Origin: CAZUUO01 sp964622665
GTDB lineage: Bacteria; Patescibacteriota; Patescibacteriia; Magasanikbacterales; GCA-002688135
Assembly: GCA_964622665.1 (NCBI GenBank)
Contig: CAZUUO010000012.1
Span: forward strand, 1 to 21,335
DNA length: 21,335 nt
Direction of reading: 5' to 3'
Below, piece by piece: positions 14,942 to 21,335 of this stretch (position 1 is its first letter; each line of letters starts with the position of its first letter). The position numbers and the translations under genes are program-made. The notes beneath the pieces are model-generated. The model worked only from the letters and a program-made list of their open reading frames with translations, had not been told where the DNA came from and made no database searches.

Positions 14942-16975
14942 ATGATTAACTACGCGCAAGAATTAAACGATGAACAATACGCAGTGGTTGCAAATGGGGA
15001 CGGTCATTGTTTAGTGCTTGCGGGTGCGGGTTCAGGAAAAACGCGCGTGATCACGTATCGTGTGGCGTATTTGTTAGAGCGCGGTGTACCACAAGAAAAT
15101 ATTTTATTGTTGACCTTCACCAACAAAGCAGCGAAAGAAATGATGGAACGTGCAACTAAATTATTGCAATATCCGCTTGATGGAATTTGGGGCGGTACAT
15201 TTCATTCTTTGGCAGTACGAATTTTACGCATGTATGGTACGCGACTAGGGTATCAAAGTAATTTCACGATTTTAGATGCCGACGACGCGGAAGGTTTAAT
15301 TTCATTGGCAATGCGTGATGAAGGAGTTGATTTAAAATCAAAAGTATATCCCAAGGCATCACTCCTTAATTTTATTATTTCATTTGCACGTAATTCACGA
15401 ATCGAAATTGAAGAAGCAATCCGTATTAAATTTTCAAATTTTGAAAGAATTAGTGATACGCTGTCACGTGTTGCGGCGCGCTATGAACAAAAAAAATTAG
15501 AAAGCAACGTCATGGATTTTGATGACTTGTTGGTGAATTGGTTGCGAATTCTCGAAGAACATGAAGATATTGCATTCACCTTGTCTAATCAGTTCCATTA
15601 TATTTTGGTGGATGAGTTTCAAGATACCAACACCATTCAAGCAACTATCATTAAACACATGGGGGTGGTGCATAAAAATGTGCTGGCGGTGGGAGACGAT
15701 GCACAATCAATTTATTCATTCCGTGCGGCCAACATTCGCAACATTTTAGATTTTGAAAAAGATTTTGAAAAAGCACGCGTGTTTAAATTGCAAATGAACT
15801 ACCGTAGTGTCCCTGAAATTTTGCAGTTAGCAAATTCCGTGATTTCCAAAAATAAAGAACAACATAAAAAAGAATTAAAAGCTGCTCGCGAACCATATCT
15901 TAAACCGCAAGTTGTCACGTTGGCATCGACGTTTGAAGAGGCGTCATTGATTGGTGAAGAAATACAACGACTGCATAATATGGGGGTGGCATATGGAAGC
16001 ATGGCAGTATTATTTCGTGCGGCACATCACTCACAACAAGTGGAAGTTGAATTGATGCGTCGTGCAATTCCGTATGATTATCGTGGTGGTTTGCGATTTT
16101 TTGATCGATCCCACATTAAAGATGTGCTCGCATATTTGCGTGTCGTGCATAATGTCCACGACGTGGTGGCATGGCAACGACTTCTCATGATGCAAGAGGG
16201 AATTGGTGACAAAACAGCAAACAAAATTTTGCATGCATTAAAAGATGTACAAAGTTCGGCTGAGGTTGCATTGTTTGATTTGGGCGAAGATATGCCTGAT
16301 CGTGCGCGCGTTGGTTGGGAGAATGTCCGTACTATCATGCAAGAAATGGTGAATGCAAGTTCCAATGTTTCACAAACCATTGATGCATTGTTGCGCGCAG
16401 GATATCGTGAGTATTTGAAAGAGCGATACGATAATCCGCAAGATCGAGTGGCAGATATTGAACAATTTCGTGCCTACGCAACACGAGCAAGTAATCTTGA
16501 ACAATTTTTAACCGAAACAAGTTTATCAGAAGAATACAGCAAGAAATCAGCTACGCAAGGTGATCGTGTTATTTTGTCGACGATTCATCAATCCAAAGGA
16601 TTAGAGTGGGATAGTGTGTTTGTTATTCGTTTAACACAGGGCGGATTCCCGAGTGACAAAACGATTGGAGAAGAGGGGGGAATTGAAGAAGAACGCCGAT
16701 TATTTTATGTGGCGGTAACGCGTGCACAAAAACATCTCATGATGACCTATCCCATGATGGGAGGGTTTGATGGTACCCAATACATGGAACCATCGATATT
16801 TTTAACGGATATTGATCCATTGTTGATTGCAAGTGGTGTGACGGATTCAGGAGGGGATGTCGTGTCCCTTGAGGGTGAAGATGAAGAAATCCAATATGTA
16901 AACGAGGATGAGGAATATGAAAAGCAGAAGTCCAAAAAGCGCACGGGATTCCTATCATCGGTAGATGACCTATAA
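14942..16975 (+). CDS. UvrD/PcrA-family superfamily 1 DNA helicase
   Basis: A 677-residue ATP-dependent 3'-5' DNA helicase for repair or removal of proteins from DNA. ATG at 14942 (MINYAQELNDEQ) is chosen because it gives the usual N terminus, the Q-motif-like LNDEQYAVV; the frame continues upstream to 14897 over the putative promoter. Motifs in order: Walker A AGAGSGKT (27-34), LLTFTNKAAKEM, GTFHSLAVRILR, DEFQDTN (Walker B, Asp224-Glu225), GDDAQSIYSFRAA, MNYRS, STIHQSKGLEWD, and RRLFYVAVTRA. The length is a little shorter than most UvrD/PcrA proteins, and the tail ends in an acidic, Lys-rich stretch. UvrD, PcrA and Rep cannot be told apart by eye. No Shine-Dalgarno precedes the start. Confidence 0.95.
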   Translation: MINYAQELNDEQYAVVANGDGHCLVLAGAGSGKTRVITYRVAYLLERGVPQENILLLTFTNKAAKEMMERATKLLQYPLDGIWGGTFHSLAVRILRMYGTRLGYQSNFTILDADDAEGLISLAMRDEGVDLKSKVYPKASLLNFIISFARNSRIEIEEAIRIKFSNFERISDTLSRVAARYEQKKLESNVMDFDDLLVNWLRILEEHEDIAFTLSNQFHYILVDEFQDTNTIQATIIKHMGVVHKNVLAVGDDAQSIYSFRAANIRNILDFEKDFEKARVFKLQMNYRSVPEILQLANSVISKNKEQHKKELKAAREPYLKPQVVTLASTFEEASLIGEEIQRLHNMGVAYGSMAVLFRAAHHSQQVEVELMRRAIPYDYRGGLRFFDRSHIKDVLAYLRVVHNVHDVVAWQRLLMMQEGIGDKTANKILHALKDVQSSAEVALFDLGEDMPDRARVGWENVRTIMQEMVNASSNVSQTIDALLRAGYREYLKERYDNPQDRVADIEQFRAYATRASNLEQFLTETSLSEEYSKKSATQGDRVILSTIHQSKGLEWDSVFVIRLTQGGFPSDKTIGEEGGIEEERRLFYVAVTRAQKHLMMTYPMMGGFDGTQYMEPSIFLTDIDPLLIASGVTDSGGDVVSLEGEDEEIQYVNEDEEYEKQKSKKRTGFLSSVDDL

Positions 16976-17019
16976 AGTATTAATTAGCTTCTGGGGTTCT
17001 TCTTTTTTAGGGGAGCGTG

Positions 17020-17025
17020 TATAAT
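17020..17025 (+). promoter_or_regulatory. Perfect -10 directly before the Memo-CapA gene
   Basis: TATAAT at 17020-17025 with a weak -35 (TTCTTC, 16997-17002) at 17 bases. ATG at 17034 is eight bases after the -10, so the transcript would begin at or next to the start codon. Confidence 0.55.
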
Positions 17026-17033
17026 ATCTGTAT

Positions 17034-18878
17034 ATGAAATGGCTTCCCAAAGTATTGGTAGGATTGCTCGTGGTAGCAATTTTTTTGTTGGTACAAAAAG
17101 ATGAGATGAAAAAAATGGGAAAAGGTATTACACAGGCACTACAAGAAACAAACACAAACCCAACACAGGAACAGGTGCCTGAAAAATATGTGGTGTCCTA
17201 TCGCATGGACCAAGAATTTTTTGATACTGCCTACCAAAATGCACAAAAATTGGAAAAGTCAGAAGAACAACCAACTGATGCACGATTTATGATTGTGCCA
17301 CATCATTTGGTGGGTGCTGACTATGTTGCAGAAAACTTTAGTGCACATGCTTCAAAAAAAATTAGCACCGTTGTATTAATATCTCCTGATCATTTTGGTC
17401 AATTACAAAGTAGTTTTGGTACAACTGAGTTACCATGGAAAACACCGTATGGATTTTTATTCGCTGATTCAAAAAAAATAGCAACTATTTCATCAGTAGT
17501 AAAAACAAATGATCGCATGTTTGATTTTGAACATGGGATTTCAGGCATTGTACCGTTTATAAAAAAATCATTTCCTAACGCAAACATTATACCAATTACT
17601 GTTGCCGATACTGCAAAAATGGGGGATATTCAAAAATTAGTTGCGGCATTGCCACTGGATACTACGACCATGGTTATTGGATCGTTTGATTTTAGTCATT
17701 ATCTGCCACAAAACGTTGCACAATATCACGACACACTGGCGCAAACCGTACTTCAAACAAAAGATAGTACCCGCGTTCAGCGACTTGATATTGATTCAAA
17801 ACCTGGATTGTCGTTGTTCTTGGAACTCTTAAAAAATACAGAACAAAAAGATGGTGAGGTGTTGTCGTGGTATCAATTACGTAACACCAGTGCCGATGTA
17901 ATTGCTGATAATCCAGATTCATTTGAAAATACGACTTACTTTACCGGAAGTTTTGGGGAAGGGATAAAAACTCCAGAAAAAAAGGCAACGATAACGGTGT
18001 TTGGAGATATTATGTTGGATCGACGCGTAAGAAAAACACTCGATGAAAAAGGAAGTGCTTATCCGTTACTGAAAATGGACAGGTTTATGATGGGGAGTGA
18101 TCGCGTGATTGCAAATTTAGAGGGACCGTTTACGGACAATAAAAGTGTAGTGCAACCAAACGCGTTGGTGTTTACCTTTGACCCAAAGCACGCACCAACC
18201 CTGAAAAAATTTGGAATTACGAGTGTGAGCTTGGCGAACAATCACACCTTAAATTTTGGCGAGAAAGGACTACAAAGCACTCGCGAAGTTTTGAAAAAAA
18301 ATGGAATTGCGTATTTTGGTGACCCATCAAACAAAACTGGAATTTCATTTGTGGAAGAAGTGGGGGGGTTGAAAATTGCGCATGTTGGTTACCACCAATT
18401 TGCTGGTGGATTTGAAAACATGATTGATGAAATTAAGAGATTGCGACCGTTGGTAGATTATATTCTTGTGTATCCACATTGGGGAGAAGAATATGAAACA
18501 ACAAAACCAACAACACGCAGTAAGCAGGAAGCACATGCGTTTATTGATGCGGGGGCTGATGTAATTTTGGGAGGACATCCGCATGTAGTACAGCCTCTGG
18601 AAATTTACAAAAATAAAATGATTGTATACTCAATGGGAAACTTTATTTTCGACCAACAGTTTAGTGAAGATGTGAAAACGGGATTGTCGGTGGGGTTGGT
18701 GTTGAGTGAGCGCGCAGTACAATTTCATTTATTTCCCATTGAACACAATGATATGCAAATCACTTTGAGTGGTGCACACAAACGTGATACACTATTATCA
18801 AGTATTGCTAAGAATAGTGTGGTGAGTGAGGAAATAAAAAAACAAATTCGCGAGGGTGTCGTGAATATAACAAAATAA
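17034..18878 (+). CDS. Membrane-anchored Memo-like / CapA-like fusion protein
   Basis: A 614-residue protein. Residues about 5-22 (PKVLVGLLVVAIFLLVQ) are a membrane anchor. Residues about 80-310 match the Memo (AmmeMemoRadiSam protein B) family: VPHHLVG (His90/His91), ISPDHF (His120), FEHGISGIVPF (His167) and GSFDFSHYLP (His222). The Cys that is the third metal ligand in human MEMO1 is not seen; DSKPGLSLF occupies that place. Residues about 319-570 match the CapA family linked to poly-gamma-glutamate capsule export: FGDIMLD, IANLEGP, LANNHTLNFGEKG, HWGEEY, GGHPHVVQP and YSMGNFIFDQ. These are metallophosphatase-like motifs. The protein probably sits on the outside of the membrane. The companion genes of either family (MemoRadiSam radical enzyme, capB/capC) are absent here. 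The next gene starts 2 bases after its stop, so they form an operon. Confidence 0.88.
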   Translation: MKWLPKVLVGLLVVAIFLLVQKDEMKKMGKGITQALQETNTNPTQEQVPEKYVVSYRMDQEFFDTAYQNAQKLEKSEEQPTDARFMIVPHHLVGADYVAENFSAHASKKISTVVLISPDHFGQLQSSFGTTELPWKTPYGFLFADSKKIATISSVVKTNDRMFDFEHGISGIVPFIKKSFPNANIIPITVADTAKMGDIQKLVAALPLDTTTMVIGSFDFSHYLPQNVAQYHDTLAQTVLQTKDSTRVQRLDIDSKPGLSLFLELLKNTEQKDGEVLSWYQLRNTSADVIADNPDSFENTTYFTGSFGEGIKTPEKKATITVFGDIMLDRRVRKTLDEKGSAYPLLKMDRFMMGSDRVIANLEGPFTDNKSVVQPNALVFTFDPKHAPTLKKFGITSVSLANNHTLNFGEKGLQSTREVLKKNGIAYFGDPSNKTGISFVEEVGGLKIAHVGYHQFAGGFENMIDEIKRLRPLVDYILVYPHWGEEYETTKPTTRSKQEAHAFIDAGADVILGGHPHVVQPLEIYKNKMIVYSMGNFIFDQQFSEDVKTGLSVGLVLSERAVQFHLFPIEHNDMQITLSGAHKRDTLLSSIAKNSVVSEEIKKQIREGVVNITK

Positions 18879-18880
18879 CT

Positions 18881-20560
18881 ATGGTAAACAATGAAGGAGA
18901 AATGGGAGAAGTACAGCACAACTCTCAAGGTACATGGATATTTATTACGATTTTAGTTTTTGTTATTGGGTTGGCGACTGGATTTGTTGGGGCAAAATTA
19001 CTGACAACTACTGACACTGCAGATAAAAAAGAAGTAGTGGAAAACAAAGATGACGTGAAAACGGATAATACAACAACTGAAGAAATTGGTGACGATAGTG
19101 CGGCCGGCGTTGTTGATGTAAATGAAGTAAAAAAAGGCGACATCACGTGGTTGGGAACAAGCAGTAAAACAACAAAAACTCCTATTGAACGAAATGGCAT
19201 GGACCTAGAAGAAAAAGAAGTAGGACGCATAACCAAAGGAGCTTTGGCGGGGTTTAGTTTGTTTGATGTGCGCTATACGGGAGGGATGGGCGAAGATGCA
19301 CGACCTGCAAGAATTCTAAAAAAGGGTAATGAAGTGTATTTTCTTGAGGCGTATTCATTGGATTGGCAATATGATGAAATGTCACTTGATTATAAAGGAA
19401 TGTTGAAAAAGAGAAGTGATATAAGTATCGCGGAACTTGATGTTCCAGGAACATTAACCTTACAAAATGGTGCGACGTTAGTTCTACGAGAGTCTCCGAT
19501 ATCGTCATTACCAGAATTATCTACAAAAGTAACCACAAAGGAGGGGTATGTGGTTGTGTCGTACGTTGATGGAACTCAAGATTATGGGTATTTGTTACAA
19601 ACCATTGATGGAGTATGGGAAAGTTATGTATATGAAATCCCCTTTGTGGAAGGTGGTACAATAAAAGGAACTTTGAATTCGGGAGCCGCAATAAAAGGAA
19701 ACTATACCTATGGTGCTGCAGGAGGTTGTGGATTTGCAGTTAACATGGTATTAGCACCTGCAGAAATTACCATGAAGGATTTAAATGCGGTTGGGGTGGT
19801 AAATGACAGTAAACAAAGTTTATACGCACTAAAAAATACCAATCATCCCTATCTTCTTGAAATCTATAACACATATAAACAATTCCCGGTAAATGGAACG
19901 GCTGTTTCATATAAACAATTTTTGGCAGCAAATCCAGTATTGTTTTGGCAAGATCCATGGGGACGTTTGGTGCGTTTTATAAATCTTAATTATGTCGCAG
20001 GTGCTGAATGTGGCAAGCCCGTCATTTACTTATATCCAACAGAAAAAACAGAAGTGAATGTTAAAGTTGCACCCAAAGGCGGATTTTCAGTGACTGAACC
20101 ACAATACCCTGAAGGGGGATGGAACGTCGTTGCGTATCCTGAAGGCGATATCGTAGATGTGCGTGACAACAAAGTCTGGCCCTATTTATTTTGGGAAGGA
20201 AACGGTAGTGTTGAAGGAGTTCCTAATAAAAAAGGATTTGTGGTAGCACAACGTGAGGTAGAAAAAACATTGCGTGAAAAATTAGCGTTACTCGGATTGA
20301 ATAAACAGGAAACAAAAGATTTTATAGAATTCTGGTTACCACGCATGCAAAAGGCTCCCTACTATTTCATCACGTTTTATGATAACGCGTTGATGAATAG
20401 TATTGCACCACTCTCAATCACACCAAAACCTGATAGTGTTATTCGTATATTGATGGATTATGAACCGCTAACAGCACCACGAAATGTGGAACCTCTCAAA
20501 ATTATAACACCACAGCGCAACGGATTTACAGTTGTTGAATGGGGTGGAGTACTCAAGTAA
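18881..20560 (+). CDS. Membrane-anchored protein with KPVIYLYP motif, function unknown
   Basis: A 559-residue protein that starts 2 bases after the stop of the Memo-CapA gene, so translation is probably coupled. A single membrane segment (about residues 19-41, WIFITILVFVIGLATGFVGA) is followed by a charged, Thr/Asp/Lys-rich stalk. The middle (about 95-340) is strand-rich and unassigned. The C-terminal part begins with C377-G-K-P-V-I-Y-L-Y-P386 and continues with WNVVAYPEG, WPYLFWEGNG, a helix with KTLREKLALLGL, FWLPRM, and YFITFYDNALMN. I know this KPVIYLYP segment only as a recurring uncharacterised domain; no enzyme activity is assigned. An alternative in-frame ATG at 18902 has AAGGAG just before it but with only 2 bases spacing. 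Confidence 0.85.
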   Translation: MVNNEGEMGEVQHNSQGTWIFITILVFVIGLATGFVGAKLLTTTDTADKKEVVENKDDVKTDNTTTEEIGDDSAAGVVDVNEVKKGDITWLGTSSKTTKTPIERNGMDLEEKEVGRITKGALAGFSLFDVRYTGGMGEDARPARILKKGNEVYFLEAYSLDWQYDEMSLDYKGMLKKRSDISIAELDVPGTLTLQNGATLVLRESPISSLPELSTKVTTKEGYVVVSYVDGTQDYGYLLQTIDGVWESYVYEIPFVEGGTIKGTLNSGAAIKGNYTYGAAGGCGFAVNMVLAPAEITMKDLNAVGVVNDSKQSLYALKNTNHPYLLEIYNTYKQFPVNGTAVSYKQFLAANPVLFWQDPWGRLVRFINLNYVAGAECGKPVIYLYPTEKTEVNVKVAPKGGFSVTEPQYPEGGWNVVAYPEGDIVDVRDNKVWPYLFWEGNGSVEGVPNKKGFVVAQREVEKTLREKLALLGLNKQETKDFIEFWLPRMQKAPYYFITFYDNALMNSIAPLSITPKPDSVIRILMDYEPLTAPRNVEPLKIITPQRNGFTVVEWGGVLK

Positions 20561-20569
20561 AAACATAGA

Positions 20570-20602
20570 ATACAAAAACTTCCAAAACGGAGGTTTTTGT
20601 AT
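20570..20602 (+). terminator. Terminator of the Memo-CapA operon
   Basis: A 14-bp stem with one G-T pair (20570-20583 with 20589-20602), loop AAAAC. The T5 run lies inside the 3' arm. A second small hairpin, TGGAC-AAAA-GTCCA (20607-20620), follows directly. Confidence 0.75.
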
Positions 20603-20640
20603 CTAATGGACAAAAGTCCAACGTAATGTCATAATTACCG

Positions 20641-20646
20641 TATAAT
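20641..20646 (+). promoter_or_regulatory. -10 element of the small membrane protein gene
   Basis: A perfect TATAAT 18 bases before the ATG at 20665. No good -35 is visible at the normal distance. The leader carries AAGGAGA. Confidence 0.5.
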
Positions 20647-20664
20647 CTTCAAAAAGGAGATTAT

Positions 20665-20820
20665 ATGCCCTTCTTTTTCTTTCTCTTGATTGTTGGGTTG
20701 ATATCGGTTGCATTGCCCTACATTATTGGAATTGCAATTGTTGCGGTGCTATTTTTCACTGTCGGTATTCATTGGCTCAATAAATACGCAGCATCGAAAA
20801 TAAAAGACGAAGATGATTGA
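20665..20820 (+). CDS. 51-residue hydrophobic membrane protein
   Basis: The frame begins with ATG after a good Shine-Dalgarno (AAGGAGA, 20654-20660, four bases spacing) and ends in TGA. The protein is MPFFFFLLIVGLISV, followed by a hydrophobic region to about residue 36 and then a charged tail (KYAASKIKDEDD). It is long enough for one long or two short membrane helices, with a break at Pro18. It stands between a terminator upstream and its own terminator downstream, with a -10 element, so it looks like a real independent gene. Its function is unknown; small regulatory or stress membrane proteins have this look but there is no specific evidence. Confidence 0.75.
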   Translation: MPFFFFLLIVGLISVALPYIIGIAIVAVLFFTVGIHWLNKYAASKIKDEDD

Positions 20821-20824
20821 ATAG

Positions 20825-20848
20825 AATCTGCTAGAAGCAGATTTTTTT
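20825..20848 (+). terminator. Terminator of the small membrane protein gene
   Basis: An 8-bp stem AATCTGCT (20825-20832) with AGCAGATT (20836-20843), 3-base loop and T run to 20848. It begins four bases after the stop codon. Confidence 0.88.
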
Positions 20849-20852
20849 ATGC

Positions 20853-20880
20853 TTTACAAAAACCTAATTTTTGCTACAAT
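20853..20880 (+). promoter_or_regulatory. Promoter of ndk
   Basis: -35 TTTACA (20853-20858), 16 bases, and extended -10 TGCTACAAT (TACAAT at 20875-20880). It gives a leader of about 19 bases without a Shine-Dalgarno. Confidence 0.6.
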
Positions 20881-20905
20881 AAAGCCAATTACTAACAATA
20901 TCACT

Positions 20906-21335
20906 ATGCCTTTATCACGTCCTCAAGATGAAATGACATACGTCATGATTAAACCAGACGGTGTAACCCGTGGTTTAACGGGTGAAATTTTACGTCGCAT
21001 CGAAACTCGCGGTTTAAAATTGATCGCTCTTGAAATGGTGCAACCAACACACGCGCAAATGGATGAACATTATCCAAAGGATGAAGCATGGATTCGCCGA
21101 GTTGGCCAAAAAACACTCTCAACCTACGAAAAGTACGGCTATGATCCCGTAGAAGAATTGGGAACTAAAGATGATTTGGAAATCGGCACCATGGTACGTG
21201 CATGGCTCGTTGATTTCATGGTTTCAGCACCGGTAGTAAAAATGGTTATTCAAGGGGTACACGCGGTTGACATGGTACGTAAACTCGTTGGTCACACCAT
21301 TCCTGCAATGGCAGAAATGGGAACAATCCGCGGAG
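20906..21335 (+). CDS. ndk: Nucleoside diphosphate kinase, long form, 3' end cut by window
   Basis: 143 residues are visible. The enzyme transfers the gamma phosphate between nucleoside triphosphates and diphosphates through a phospho-His. Family blocks are YVMIKPDGVTRGLTGEI near the N terminus, and VRKLVGHTIPAMAEMGTIRG at the cut end. Between them is an insert of about 40 residues (about 50-90, including DEAWIRRVG and YEKYGYDPVEELG) that short bacterial Ndk proteins of about 140 residues lack; long forms of this kind are known in Candidate Phyla Radiation bacteria and some archaea. The catalytic His segment (NxxHGSD in the family) lies beyond the window and cannot be checked. The ATG at 20906 follows AATATCACT and has no Shine-Dalgarno. 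Confidence 0.94.
   Translation, partial: MPLSRPQDEMTYVMIKPDGVTRGLTGEILRRIETRGLKLIALEMVQPTHAQMDEHYPKDEAWIRRVGQKTLSTYEKYGYDPVEELGTKDDLEIGTMVRAWLVDFMVSAPVVKMVIQGVHAVDMVRKLVGHTIPAMAEMGTIRG

Noticed and set aside
18902..18904. ATG at 18902 as the start of the KPVIYLYP protein
   Set aside because: AAGGAG is only 2 bases from it, too close for normal use; 18881 allows coupling to the preceding stop. It remains a possible alternative.
20607..20620. TGGAC-AAAA-GTCCA hairpin as a second terminator or operator
   Set aside because: A 5-bp stem with no T tail, too weak to call on its own; noted with the adjacent terminator.
1..21335. CRISPR arrays, tRNA or rRNA genes
   Set aside because: No regularly spaced repeats, cloverleaf-like sequences or conserved rRNA blocks were seen on either strand.

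Overview
The window most resembles a chromosome piece from a Candidate Phyla Radiation (Patescibacteria-type) bacterium. The reasons are a low-GC genome using the standard code with TGA as stop, very large Cys-rich surface proteins, a long-form nucleoside diphosphate kinase, and several membrane-anchored or secreted proteins of types common in that group. This is inferred from gene style; no rRNA or other marker is present to confirm it.

Layout. (1) 1-6342 (+): the 3' part of a giant secreted Cys-rich protein (over 2,100 residues visible, 5' end outside the window), ending at a strong terminator. (2) 6404-7414 (-): a self-contained, visibly GC-richer unit with a promoter, a lipoprotein gene of unknown function and a stem-loop terminator. 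(3) 7381-7722: an AT-rich divergent control region with two copies of TGTAAA-N7-TTTACA, DnaA-box-like 9-mers and two opposed sigma70-type promoters. (4) 7723-11318 (+): a two-gene operon with a 4-base stop/start overlap, encoding a small lipoprotein and a 996-residue modular secreted protein (M23 peptidase, MopE-like metal-binding repeats, Dictyostelium-type Cys repeats, CBM4/9-like jelly roll). (5) 11371-13070 (-): a bcp-like peroxiredoxin and tyrS, co-directional 9 bases apart, with their own terminator. (6) 13153-13965 (+): a membrane-anchored C39-like cysteine peptidase, divergent from bcp with overlapping -10 elements. (7) 14030-14868 (+): two small tandem receiver-fold-like proteins without a recognisable phospho-acceptor. 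(8) 14942-16975 (+): a UvrD/PcrA-type helicase. (9) 17034-20560 (+): a membrane-anchored Memo-CapA fusion protein and a membrane-anchored protein with a KPVIYLYP motif, 2 bases apart. (10) 20665-20820 (+): a 51-residue membrane protein. (11) 20906-end (+): ndk, cut by the window end.

Together this is a housekeeping backbone (tyrS, bcp, uvrD, ndk) interleaved with envelope and surface genes. At least seven products carry a signal peptide, lipobox or N-terminal membrane anchor; the giant protein is assumed to be exported. The most distinctive parts are the giant protein with its strict C-x6-C repeat, the operator-controlled lipoprotein/M23 operon, and the Memo-CapA fusion with its KPVIYLYP partner. 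No rRNA, tRNA, CRISPR array, transposase or integrase was seen.
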